Source of the DNA: an uncultured Oscillospiraceae bacterium
Lineage (GTDB): Bacteria > Bacillota > Clostridia > Oscillospirales > Ruminococcaceae
NCBI GenBank assembly: GCA_934462925.1
Contig: CAKSIT010000001.1
Span: forward strand, 1 to 64,000
Reading direction: 5' to 3'
DNA length: 64,000 nt
A program made the position numbers and the translations under genes. Under the pieces are notes generated by a model, which did not search any database, had not been told where the DNA came from, and saw only the letters and a list, made by a program, of their open reading frames with translations. Numbering within the stretch: position 1 is the stretch's first letter; the number at the start of each line of letters is the position of its first letter. Shown piece by piece: positions 25,044 through 32,928 of the stretch.

Positions 25044-26201
25044 ATGGGATTACAGTTTACACCCGGAGCGGCGCAGCAGCGCGAGGTTGAAACCACAGCC
25101 ACCACGACCCCCGCAGCGCAGACGGTATCTCTCGACAAGCAGATAGAGGAAGCGAAGAACTTCAACATCGTTGTAAAGGCCGACGAGATAAAGCAGCAGC
25201 TTGCGACAAGCGAGGAGATAGACAGGCTTGTAAGCACGATAAACGTAAACGACAGCTCCACTATAGTTACGTTCGGCGCGGAGGCTGCGGAGCAGATTTC
25301 GCAGGCTTCGGACCAGGTGCTTAAGTCCATGAGCATTTCGCAGATAAACGACACGGGCGTTATGCTTAAGGCGCTCGCGGAGATAATGGACCAGTTCGAC
25401 ATAAAGGAGCTTCAGGACGAGAAGCCCTCGTTCTTCCAGAACCTTAAGAAGAAGCTTGAAAAGATACTTGAAAAGTACGACAACATGGGCAAGGGCATAG
25501 ACAAAATCTACGGCCAGCTTAAGCAGTACGAGAACGAGATAGGCCAGTCCAACACAAAGCTTGCCGCAATGTACGAGGCGAACCTCGGCTACTATCAGGA
25601 GCTTGTAAAGTACATCATGGCGGGCGAGCAGGGCGTAAGTGAGCTTGACCGGTTCATCGAGCAGTACCAGCAGAAGGTAGCGGAGAACCCCGACGACGGC
25701 ACTATCCGCATGGACCTTTCAAATCTCCAGCAGATGCGCGAGATACTCGACCAGCGCGTAATGGACCTTAAGGTAGCCGAGAACGTAGCGCTCCAGACCG
25801 TACCCATGCTTAAGACCATGGAGTACTCGAACCTTAACCTTGTAAGAAAGATAAACTCCGCGTTCATCATCACGATACCCGTGTTCAAGCAGTCGCTCGC
25901 GCAGGCTATCATGCTCAAGCGCCAGCGCATTCAGGCGGATTCTCTCAAGGCGCTTGACGAAAAGACCAACGAGCTGCTTATAAAGAACGCGCAGAACACC
26001 GTCGAGCAGAGCAAGATGGTAGCCGCAATGGCGGCGAACTCCTCCATCAAGGTGGAAACGCTCCAGCAGACATGGCAGACTATCGTATCGGGCATAGACG
26101 AGGTACAGCAGATACAGGACGACGCGCGCGCAAAGCGCCAGCAGGACGCAGTAGCGCTCGAGCAGATAAAGGCAGACTATAAAAAGCGCATGAAGGCGTA
26201 A
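25044..26201 (+). CDS. telA: Toxic anion resistance protein TelA/YceH family
   Basis: A 385-aa soluble, almost all-helical protein of the TelA/XpaC family, associated with tellurite and cell-envelope stress resistance. Its recognisable segments are ITFGAEAAEQISQASDQVL-like text near residue 75, KKKLEKILEKYDNMGKGIDK, and the central MREILDQRVMDLKVAENVAL, with long coiled-coil heptads through residues 100-380. It has no membrane segment. It closes the Ter operon; the next gene (alpha-galactosidase) starts 66 nt later with its own ribosome site and no obvious terminator between. Confidence 0.9.
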   Translation: MGLQFTPGAAQQREVETTATTTPAAQTVSLDKQIEEAKNFNIVVKADEIKQQLATSEEIDRLVSTINVNDSSTIVTFGAEAAEQISQASDQVLKSMSISQINDTGVMLKALAEIMDQFDIKELQDEKPSFFQNLKKKLEKILEKYDNMGKGIDKIYGQLKQYENEIGQSNTKLAAMYEANLGYYQELVKYIMAGEQGVSELDRFIEQYQQKVAENPDDGTIRMDLSNLQQMREILDQRVMDLKVAENVALQTVPMLKTMEYSNLNLVRKINSAFIITIPVFKQSLAQAIMLKRQRIQADSLKALDEKTNELLIKNAQNTVEQSKMVAAMAANSSIKVETLQQTWQTIVSGIDEVQQIQDDARAKRQQDAVALEQIKADYKKRMKA

Positions 26202-26267
26202 ATAATACCGCTCCGCGCGGGGGCAGGGCTTCCGCGCAGGGGCTTTCAGAGTAAAGGAGATTTGGTT

Positions 26268-27536
26268 ATGGCAGCAAACACACCGCCTATGGGCTGGAAC
26301 AGCTGGGACTGCTACGGCGCTTCGGTAGACGAGGAAACCGTCCGCCGCAACGCGGAGTTCATGGCGCAGCACCTTAAAAAATACGGCTGGGAGTATATCG
26401 TTGTAGATATACAGTGGTACGAACCCAAGGCGAAGAACCACGAGTACAACCACTTTACGGAGCTTTGCATGGACAGGTTCGGGCGGCTTATCCCCGCGGA
26501 GAACCGCTTCCCCTCGTCCTCGGGCGAGCGCGGGTTCGGACCGCTTGCAAAGTATGTTCACTCGCTGGGGCTTAAGTTCGGCATACATATCATGCGCGGC
26601 ATTCCGCGGCAGGCTGTGGCAAAGAACACGCCTATAAAGAAGTCCAAGGAGAAGCTTACCGCGCGGCAGATTGCTAAAATCGACAGCATTTGCGCATGGA
26701 ACACCGATATGTACGGCATTGACGCCGAAAAGCCCGGCGCGCGCGAGTATTACGAGAGCCTTTTCAGCCTTTATGAGAGCTGGGGCGTGGACTTTGTAAA
26801 GGTGGACGATATCTGCCGCGAGCTTCCTGCGGCTGAGGGCGAGCTTATGCTTATAAGCGACGCGCTCAAAAACTGCGGGCGCGACATGGTGCTGTCGCTT
26901 TCCCCCGGGGCGGCGCTGCCCGAAAAGGCGGAGCTTTACAAGCAGGTAAGCAATATGTGGCGCATTACGGACGACTTCTGGGACAACTGGCCGCAGCTTT
27001 ACGATATGTTCGACCGCGCGCAGACGTGGTGCATACACGCGGGCGCGGGACACTTCCCCGACTGCGATATGCTGCCCGTGGGCGCTATCCTGCAGGACTA
27101 CGGCCCTGACGGGTGGACAAAGTTCACGCAGGACGAGCAGCGCGTTATGATGACGCTCTGGAGCATAGTGCGCTCGCCGATGATGATAGGCAGCGAGCTT
27201 ACAAAGCTCGACGAGTTCACCATGGGGCTGCTTACCAACCCGATTATTATTGAAATGCTGAAGTTCAGCCACTCCGCGCACCCGCTTTACAGGAGAAAGC
27301 GCGACGGCAGCGAGGAGATAGTGTGGTTTGCAAGCCATAAGGACGGGCGCAATTATTATGTGGCGCTTTTCAACGTCGGCGAAAAGCCGCTCGAGATATC
27401 CGTAAATCTCCCCGTAAGCAGCGTTTGCACCACGGTTGAAGCGTGGACGGGCGAAAAGGGCGCGGCTTGCGGCAGCGTAAGCGCGAACGTAGCGCCGCAC
27501 AGCGTGGCTCTTATAAAGCTTACGAAAACATTCTGA
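26268..27536 (+). CDS. Glycoside hydrolase family 27 alpha-galactosidase
   Basis: A 422-aa GH27 enzyme without a signal peptide, so cytoplasmic. It should remove terminal alpha-galactosyl (or N-acetylgalactosaminyl) residues. Key features are TPPMGWNSWDCYGA at the N-terminus, the nucleophile in FVKVDD (Asp180) and the acid/base in WRITDDFWDN (Asp235 or Asp236), then a small C-terminal beta domain. No transporter or other sugar gene is near, so its substrate source is unclear. ATG 26268 follows AAAGGAG; a TTG two codons earlier is possible. Confidence 0.92.
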   Translation: MAANTPPMGWNSWDCYGASVDEETVRRNAEFMAQHLKKYGWEYIVVDIQWYEPKAKNHEYNHFTELCMDRFGRLIPAENRFPSSSGERGFGPLAKYVHSLGLKFGIHIMRGIPRQAVAKNTPIKKSKEKLTARQIAKIDSICAWNTDMYGIDAEKPGAREYYESLFSLYESWGVDFVKVDDICRELPAAEGELMLISDALKNCGRDMVLSLSPGAALPEKAELYKQVSNMWRITDDFWDNWPQLYDMFDRAQTWCIHAGAGHFPDCDMLPVGAILQDYGPDGWTKFTQDEQRVMMTLWSIVRSPMMIGSELTKLDEFTMGLLTNPIIIEMLKFSHSAHPLYRRKRDGSEEIVWFASHKDGRNYYVALFNVGEKPLEISVNLPVSSVCTTVEAWTGEKGAACGSVSANVAPHSVALIKLTKTF

Positions 27537-27563
27537 CAGCGCTTAGCCGCAGGCGCTAAAAGA

Positions 27564-27586
27564 AAGCGCCGCCCTGCGCGGCGCTT
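27564..27586. terminator. GC-rich hairpin after the alpha-galactosidase gene
   Basis: AAGCGCCGC/GCGGCGCTT (27564-27572 with 27578-27586) is a perfect 9-bp stem with a 5-nt loop. The run of T is missing, so termination is uncertain. Confidence 0.4.
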
Positions 27587-27637
27587 CACGCGGCTGCAAG
27601 GAAAACAGAGGGGGCGCTTGTCATAAAAATAGGAAGC

Positions 27638-28213
27638 GTGGATATAAAAGAAATACTGTCGCTTATGAAAACGGCGCAGGGCTGGAAAACGCTCTACAGC
27701 AGGTATAAGGAAGTATTCAACTACTTCCTTTTCGGGATAGGCACGACCGTAATCTCGTTCGGCACGTACTACCTTTTCAGGTGGATTTTCCCCGACGCGG
27801 AGAGCGTGCCGCCGTGGCTGAGCTGGATATTCAACATAACGCACCGCTTCGGCATTGAGAGCAACACGGCGCTTCCCGTTATCCTGTCGTGGTTCTTTTC
27901 GGTAACGTTCTCGTTCCTTACGAACAGGATTTACGTTTTCCACAGCACCGCAAACAACGCGTGGAAGTTTATCCGCGAGGGGCTTTTGTATTACGCGACA
28001 AGGCTTGCAACGCTCGGCTTCGACCTTGTGGTGATGTTTTTGCTGGTAGACCTTACGGGCGTTGACAACGCGGTTTACGAGTTCTGCTGCAAGGTGTTCT
28101 CAAACGTAATGGTGCTTATACTCAATTACGTTCTCAGCAGAATATTCGTGTTCAGGCGAAAAAAGCAAAAGCGCGTCAACGCGCAGCCGCAGGAGAGCGA
28201 GAAAACAGAATAA
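27638..28213 (+). CDS. GtrA family membrane protein
   Basis: A 191-aa protein with four transmembrane helices in the GtrA pattern (YFLFGIGTTVISFGTYYLF; WFFSVTFSFLTNRIYVF; LATLGFDLVVMFLLVDL; VLILNYVLSRIFVFRRKK). GtrA-like proteins are implicated in moving lipid-linked sugars, as part of cell-surface glycosylation. GTG 27638 is the reading used, but its ribosome site is poor; ATG 27665 or an earlier unusual start are alternatives. A strong terminator follows the stop. Confidence 0.85.
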   Translation: MDIKEILSLMKTAQGWKTLYSRYKEVFNYFLFGIGTTVISFGTYYLFRWIFPDAESVPPWLSWIFNITHRFGIESNTALPVILSWFFSVTFSFLTNRIYVFHSTANNAWKFIREGLLYYATRLATLGFDLVVMFLLVDLTGVDNAVYEFCCKVFSNVMVLILNYVLSRIFVFRRKKQKRVNAQPQESEKTE

Positions 28214-28214
28214 A

Positions 28215-28257
28215 AAAAGTCCCGCAGTAGGTGTGCTGCGGGACTTTTGCGTTTTTT
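28215..28257 (+). terminator. Strong intrinsic terminator after gtrA
   Basis: AAAAGTCCCGCAG/CTGCGGGACTTTT (28215-28227 with 28236-28248) has a 13-bp stem and runs into GCGTTTTTT. It begins 2 nt after the stop codon. Confidence 0.95.
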
Positions 28258-28285
28258 GACGATAATATTTGAACGTGCATTCTTC

Positions 28286-28635
28286 GTATAATAAACGCAG
28301 AGCGTTTATTATAAGGTCACCTCTAAAAACCTTGTTTGAGTGAAAATGTGTATAGCGCACCGACTGCTTCTGTCAACAAGCGAAATTTCTGATGTGACGG
28401 CGTCCATGCCGTCACTTGGTTATTTCGCCGTGCAACATCATGTTGCACCTCCTCGTAAGGCATACAGCCTTACTTCGTCGGCTTTCATCGCATTCGGCGC
28501 ACTCTACCCATTTTCCCTTTTCAAACCGGTTTTTAGAGATTCCCATAAATTAAAAGTCCTCGCACATACGCAAATCGGAGATTTGCTCCGTGCTTATCGG
28601 ACAATTATACCATAACCATGCGGTTATGGTATAAT
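28286..28635 (+). repeat. Family E palindromic element (E1), interrupted by B1
   Basis: The left part is a TATAATAAACG/CGTTTATTATA hairpin (28287-28297 with 28303-28313). The right part (28545-28635) has a GTCCTCGCACATACG segment, a small hairpin, TATCGGAC, then the ATTATACCATAACC/GGTTATGGTATAAT hairpin. The same parts lie side by side in E2 (50618-50734), so E1 is one element of about 120 bp split by a 230-bp insert. Its last arm contains TGGTATAAT, an extended -10, 58 nt before the ClpC-like gene. Confidence 0.8.
28315..28544 (+). repeat. Family B MITE-like element (B1)
   Basis: A 230-bp element with terminal inverted repeats of about 20 bp (left CCTCTAAAAACCTTGTTTGA; right, read inward, CTCTAAAAACCGGTTTGA) and internal hairpins (GTGACGGC/GCCGTCAC; AAGGC/GCCTT). 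A second copy, equal in length and inverted, lies at 32929-33158. ATAA flanks both sides of B1, a possible target duplication. Confidence 0.9.
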
Positions 28636-28692
28636 ATCTTATAGCCTGCCTATACTAAAGATATCCATTTATTTCAAGCGAGGTGCAGGAAA

Positions 28693-31047
28693 ATGTTTTC
28701 ATTCAACAATCTTCCGGGGTTTTCAGGCGAAGCCTCAGCGGCTCTGAGCGGCGCAGTCAGCATTGCGGAATGTATGGGCCACAGCTATGTCGGCAGCGAA
28801 CACCTGCTGTGCGCGCTGGCGAGGGAGGGCAGCGGCACGGCTTCGGTGCTGCTTACGGGCTGCCGCGTTTACCAGCGCGACCTGCTGCTGCGCATAAGGG
28901 ACAGGCAGGGGCTGGGCAAAAGCGTCAAGCTTTCCGACGCGAACTTTTCGCCGCGGCTTAAAAAGCTGCTTACGGGCGCGCGCAGCGCTGCCGCAAACAG
29001 GGGCGACAGCCTTGTGGGGACGGAACACCTGCTTATGGCGCTGCTTACCGACAGGGACTGCACCGCAAGCGCCATTCTTACAGAAATGGGCGCTGGGCTG
29101 CCCGCGCGGCTTTATTCCGAGGCTGCCGCAAGACCTCGCGGCGACGGTCTTTCCGAGCGCGCCCGCCCCGCCGATAAGCCCGAACCCAAGCGGCGCGGCG
29201 AGCTTACCGCGCTCACAAAATACGGCAGGGACATCACCGAGGCTGCGCGCGCGGGGAAGCTCTCCCCCGTTGTAGGCAGGGCGGCCGAAACCGAGCGTAT
29301 GGTGCAGATACTCCTGCGGAAAACAAAGAACAACCCCTGCCTTATAGGCGAGGCGGGCGTGGGCAAAACCGCCGTTGTGGAGGGCTTTGCGCAAAGGATA
29401 GCGCAGCGCCTTGTCCCCGAGGAGCTTTGCGCAAAGCGCGTTATTTCGCTTGACATTTCCGCAATGCTTGCGGGCGCAAAGTACCGCGGCGACTTTGAGG
29501 AGCGCCTAAAAAGCGCGCTCGACGAGGCGCAAAGCCACCCCGAGGTGATACTCTTTATAGACGAGATACACATGATAGTAGGCACGGGCGCGGCGGAGGG
29601 CGCGATAGACGCCGCGAGCATACTGAAGCCCCCGCTCGCGCGCGGCGAGATAACGCTTATAGGCGCTACCACCACGGACGAATACCGCCGCTTTATCGAA
29701 AAGGACAGCGCGCTCGAGCGGCGCTTTCAGCCCATACAGGTGGAGCAGCCCGACGAGCGGCAGGCGCTTGAGATACTAAAAGGTCTGCGCACGGGGCTTG
29801 AGGAACACCACCACGCCGTAATAACGGACGGCGCGCTCTCCGCTGCGGTAAAGCTCTCCGTACGCTATATGAACGACAGGAATCTGCCCGACAAGGCGAT
29901 AGACCTTATAGACGAGGCGGCAGCGCGCGCCCGCACTAAAAGCTCCGACGAGGAAGGCGCGCTGCGCGAAATGCTCGCCGCAAAGGACTACGTTTCCGCG
30001 GCGAAGCTTGCGCGCGGTGCAAAGACCGTGCCGCGCCGCGTGCTTGTAGACTGCGAGGACGTGGCGCAGGCGGTGTCTGCGGCTACGGGCATACCCGCCG
30101 CAAGGCTTACGCAGGACGAAAGCGCGGGGCTTGCAACGCTTGAGGAGCGCCTGCGCGAGCGCGTTATCGGGCAGGACAAGGCGGTGGAGCTTGTCGCGGG
30201 CGCGATAAGGCGCGGCAGGACGGGGCTTTGCGACCCCGCAAGACCCGTAGGCTCGTTTTTGTTCCTCGGGCAGACGGGCGTTGGCAAAACGGAGCTTTCG
30301 CGCGCGCTTGCCGAGTGCGTTTTCGGCGACAAAAAGCGCCTTATCCGCTTTGATATGTCGGAGTTTACCGAGAAGCACTCGGTAAGCAGGCTGATAGGCT
30401 CTCCGCCCGGATATGTAGGCTACGAGGAGGAGGGGCAGCTTATACGCAGGGTGCGCAGCGCGCCCTACTCGGTGGTGCTGTTTGACGAGGTGGAAAAGGC
30501 TCACCCCGAGGTGCTTGACCTGCTGCTGCAAATACTGGAGGATGGCAGGCTTACCGCCGCGAACGGCACGCGCGCGGACTTCAGAAACGCCGTTGTTATC
30601 ATGACGGGCAACATAGGCGCGGAGAAGCTCGCGGCGCGCTCTGTCGGGTTTATGGGCGGCGAGGGCGGCAGCAGCGACGTTATGGCGGAGCTTAAAAAGC
30701 GCTTTCGCCCCGAGCTTATAAACAGGATAGACAACGTAGTCGTATTCGAGCGGCTTGGAATGCGCGAGCTGGAGCGCATATGTTCGCTTATGCTGGGCAA
30801 GGTAGCAGAGAGAGCCGCGGCGCGCGGCATTACGCTGAGCTTCACCGAGGAAACGGTAACGCGCCTTTGCGAGAGCGTAAGCGCCGACGGAATGGGCGCG
30901 CGCCCGCTGCGCAGGGCGATAACGGGCAGGATAGAGGATATGCTGTCGCGCGCAATGATAGCGGGCAGGCTGCCCGACAACTCGCGCGCGGAGGTTTGCG
31001 TTGAGGACGGCGAGTTTGCCGTAAGGCTTCCCGCAGGCGCGAAATAA
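28693..31047 (+). CDS. ClpC-like AAA+ unfoldase
   Basis: A 784-aa Hsp100 protein: N-terminal Clp repeats (residues 1-140), a linker of about 40 residues, a first AAA+ domain (Walker A GEAGVGKT, Walker B FIDEIH), a short middle region and a second AAA+ domain (GQTGVGKT, LFDEVEKAHPEV, SPPGYVGYEE). It would unfold proteins for ClpP or for disaggregation. The middle region (DEEGALREMLAAKDYVSAAK) is a reduced UVR-like segment. None of the usual ctsR-mcsA-mcsB partners is adjacent, so regulation differs from the classic operon. GAGGTG precedes the start. Its stop lies 1 nt from the convergent spoIVB stop. Confidence 0.92.
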   Translation: MFSFNNLPGFSGEASAALSGAVSIAECMGHSYVGSEHLLCALAREGSGTASVLLTGCRVYQRDLLLRIRDRQGLGKSVKLSDANFSPRLKKLLTGARSAAANRGDSLVGTEHLLMALLTDRDCTASAILTEMGAGLPARLYSEAAARPRGDGLSERARPADKPEPKRRGELTALTKYGRDITEAARAGKLSPVVGRAAETERMVQILLRKTKNNPCLIGEAGVGKTAVVEGFAQRIAQRLVPEELCAKRVISLDISAMLAGAKYRGDFEERLKSALDEAQSHPEVILFIDEIHMIVGTGAAEGAIDAASILKPPLARGEITLIGATTTDEYRRFIEKDSALERRFQPIQVEQPDERQALEILKGLRTGLEEHHHAVITDGALSAAVKLSVRYMNDRNLPDKAIDLIDEAAARARTKSSDEEGALREMLAAKDYVSAAKLARGAKTVPRRVLVDCEDVAQAVSAATGIPAARLTQDESAGLATLEERLRERVIGQDKAVELVAGAIRRGRTGLCDPARPVGSFLFLGQTGVGKTELSRALAECVFGDKKRLIRFDMSEFTEKHSVSRLIGSPPGYVGYEEEGQLIRRVRSAPYSVVLFDEVEKAHPEVLDLLLQILEDGRLTAANGTRADFRNAVVIMTGNIGAEKLAARSVGFMGGEGGSSDVMAELKKRFRPELINRIDNVVVFERLGMRELERICSLMLGKVAERAAARGITLSFTEETVTRLCESVSADGMGARPLRRAITGRIEDMLSRAMIAGRLPDNSRAEVCVEDGEFAVRLPAGAK

Positions 31048-31048
31048 G

Positions 31049-32176
31049 CTATCCGCACGCGCGCTCCATCTCCTCCACCATGCTTTGTGCGAACACCGCG
31101 TAGCCGCGCTCGGGGTCGTTTATCAGCACGTGCGTTACAGCGCCCGCAAGCCGCCCATCCTGAATAATGGGGCTGCCGCTCATGCCGCGCACTATGCCGC
31201 CTGCGGCTTCAAGCAGGGCGGGGTCGGTTATGCGTATCACCATGCCCTTTGAGCCGTTCATGCCGAGCAGGTTCACGCGCTCTATTTCAATGGAGTACTC
31301 GCGCGGCGTGCCGCCGTCAAGGGTGGCGAGTATAGTAGCAGGTCCGCGCTTCACTTCCTGCCTGAACGCCATGGGCAGCGCCTCGCCGCCTGCAGGCTCG
31401 TTCAGCGTGCCGAACACGCCAACGGCGGTGTTTGCCGCAAGGCTTCCCGCAACGGCGTCCGGCAGTATAACGCCGCACAGCTCGCCCGCCGCGCCCTGCT
31501 TTCCCTTAACTATGTCGTATATTTCCGCGGCGGTAATCTCCCCGCTTGAAAGCGGCACGCGCGAGCCTGTCGTTTCATCGCTTACCGCGTGGCCAAGCCC
31601 GCCGAAAGCCCCTGTTTTCGGCTCGTAGAACGTGAGCGTGCCTATGCCCGCGGCGCTGTCGCGCACCCACGCGCCCATTTTAAGCGCGCCGTCGGGGTCG
31701 CAAAAGGGCTGAACGCTAACGCACAGCGTGCTGTCGCCGCGCGTTAGAAGCACGACGCTTTCCTCGCCGAGCGCCGTGGTTATGTCGGCGTTCGTCTGTA
31801 TCTGCGCGCCGTTCACCTCGGTTATAACGTCGCCCTTTTTAATCCCCGCGCGCTCTGCGGGGGAGTTTTTGGTAACGCCCACCACCATCACGCCCTCCGA
31901 GCGCAGCCTTATCCCGAACGGCGTTCCGCAGGGAACGAGCATGGGGCGCTCCGTGGGCGTTACGAGCGCTGTTTTTATGGGTATAGCGCCAAGGTAGTAG
32001 CCGCATTCCCCGCCGCTTGTGCGTATGTCCGCCGCGGAAAACGCGCCCGTGCAGGGCGAGCCGCGCTCGGCGCTCACCGAAGCGGGCAGCGCCGCGTAAA
32101 ACCACCCGATTACCGCCGCCGCTGCGGCGATAGCAAGGCACAGCGCCGATGAAATTGCTCTGAACGTTTTTTCCAT
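31049..32176 (-). CDS. spoIVB: SpoIVB peptidase (stage IV sporulation, S55 family)
   Basis: A 375-aa serine peptidase made in the forespore that signals across the inter-membrane space to activate pro-sigma-K processing. It has an N-terminal membrane anchor (residues 5-25), a PDZ domain (VGVTKNSPAERAGIKKGDVI), and the S55 domain with GGLGHAVSDETTG (catalytic His) and GMSGSPIIQDG (catalytic Ser). ATG 32176 begins just before the anchor; the ribosome site is weak. Its presence fits the dpa genes and sigma-K-like promoters elsewhere in this window. Confidence 0.93.
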   Translation of the reverse strand: MEKTFRAISSALCLAIAAAAAVIGWFYAALPASVSAERGSPCTGAFSAADIRTSGGECGYYLGAIPIKTALVTPTERPMLVPCGTPFGIRLRSEGVMVVGVTKNSPAERAGIKKGDVITEVNGAQIQTNADITTALGEESVVLLTRGDSTLCVSVQPFCDPDGALKMGAWVRDSAAGIGTLTFYEPKTGAFGGLGHAVSDETTGSRVPLSSGEITAAEIYDIVKGKQGAAGELCGVILPDAVAGSLAANTAVGVFGTLNEPAGGEALPMAFRQEVKRGPATILATLDGGTPREYSIEIERVNLLGMNGSKGMVIRITDPALLEAAGGIVRGMSGSPIIQDGRLAGAVTHVLINDPERGYAVFAQSMVEEMERACG

Positions 32177-32438
32177 AATAACTAATACCCGCGCTGCCGC
32201 GCTCGTCCTTTCCGAAAATATGCCGCAGCGCCGCGTATTTTTTTCGTGAACGCGTCGCTGCCCTGCAATTATGTTACGCAGTTCGCGGGATAATATAAAA
32301 GGGAATTTGTCGCGGATATTTTTGCGCCGCACGAGCTGCGCGCCGCCGCTGCGCGAAAGCGCGGCACAGGCGGTGCGGCATTTGCAAAGCGCCGTTTTTG
32401 CGGAAATTACTACATAGCGCGCAGATTAACCTTGACAA

Positions 32439-32646
32439 AGACCGTCGAAAAACCCCCATACGGGGGTTTTCCGCCGACACATCTCAGCTGCGCGCACTCA
32501 TTGGCGGCTCGCCGCCAATTCGCACACTTGCTGAGATAGAAGTGTTTTTTGCCTCAGCCAGGCCGACGCAGTCGCCTTTAGCCCGAGGCAAAAAAGTTAT
32601 TTCAAAGCCCGCATACGCGGGCAAAATAGACTTTTTCAGCAGGTTG
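32439..32646 (+). repeat. Family A multi-hairpin element, diverged copy (A5)
   Basis: This copy keeps the family order but is the most changed. The outer stem is ATCTCAGC/GCTGAGAT instead of ATCCGCGC/GCGCGGAT, and the inner hairpin is ATTGGCGGC/GCCGCCAAT instead of GTTTGACGGC/GCCGTCAAAC. Both stems still pair. The third hairpin has a longer loop (AGCCAGGCCGACGCAGTCGC), shared with A8. Direct repeats CTTGACAA flank it (32431-32438 and 32647-32654). Confidence 0.9.
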
Positions 32647-32647
32647 C

Positions 32648-32676
32648 TTGACAATCCGTACGAAAAATGATATAAT
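32648..32676 (+). promoter_or_regulatory. Consensus sigma-A promoter next to A5
   Basis: TTGACA (32648-32653), a 17-bp spacer and TATAAT (32671-32676) match fully. The -35 box lies within the direct repeat flanking element A5. Confidence 0.85.
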
Positions 32677-32682
32677 ATTATT

Positions 32683-32915
32683 ATGTATCATTTTGCCCTT
32701 ATGTAGCATATGAGAATTTTCGGAATTTATTTTTGCAAAGCATTCCGTTTCGGCAGGGGCTGCCCCGCGCGAGTACCGTTAGTATTCCGCGCGGCGCTGC
32801 CAGAAGGCTCTTACAAGACAGTTCCATTCGCTTTAATGCAAAGAGCCTGCCGCGCCGCTCCGCGTTCGTTCACGGGGGCGGCGCTCGGAAAGCGTTTCCT
32901 GACGGGTGCTTAAGC
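32683..32915 (+). ncRNA. Candidate structured RNA upstream of rnj
   Basis: The transcript from the promoter at 32648 folds by eye into a closed multi-branch shape. An outer stem AAGCA+CCGT (32738-32748) pairs with ACGG+TGCTT (32902-32911). Inside are three hairpins: GGCAG+CCGCGCG with CGCGCGG+CTGCC (32752-32801), GGCTCTT with AAGAGCC (32806-32847) and GCGCCGC with GCGGCGC (32852-32884). No credible ORF with a ribosome site is present. It could be a free RNA or a long leader of rnj. I do not recognise a known family. Confidence 0.5.
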
Positions 32916-32928
32916 GGAAATTTTTTAA

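Noticed and set aside
28340..28615. ORF of 91 codons sharing its sequence with one at 32870-33133 on the other strand
   Set aside because: Both are chance frames through the inverted family B copies; they lack ribosome sites and the similarity is explained by the repeat DNA.
32177..32300. Sigma-G promoter for spoIVB
   Set aside because: GCATATT and ACATAATTG are present upstream, but spacing between any -35 and -10 pair does not fit the consensus, so I make no call.
32710..32913. 67-codon ORF inside the candidate structured RNA
   Set aside because: No ribosome site, Arg/Ala-rich composition, and the DNA is better explained by paired stems.
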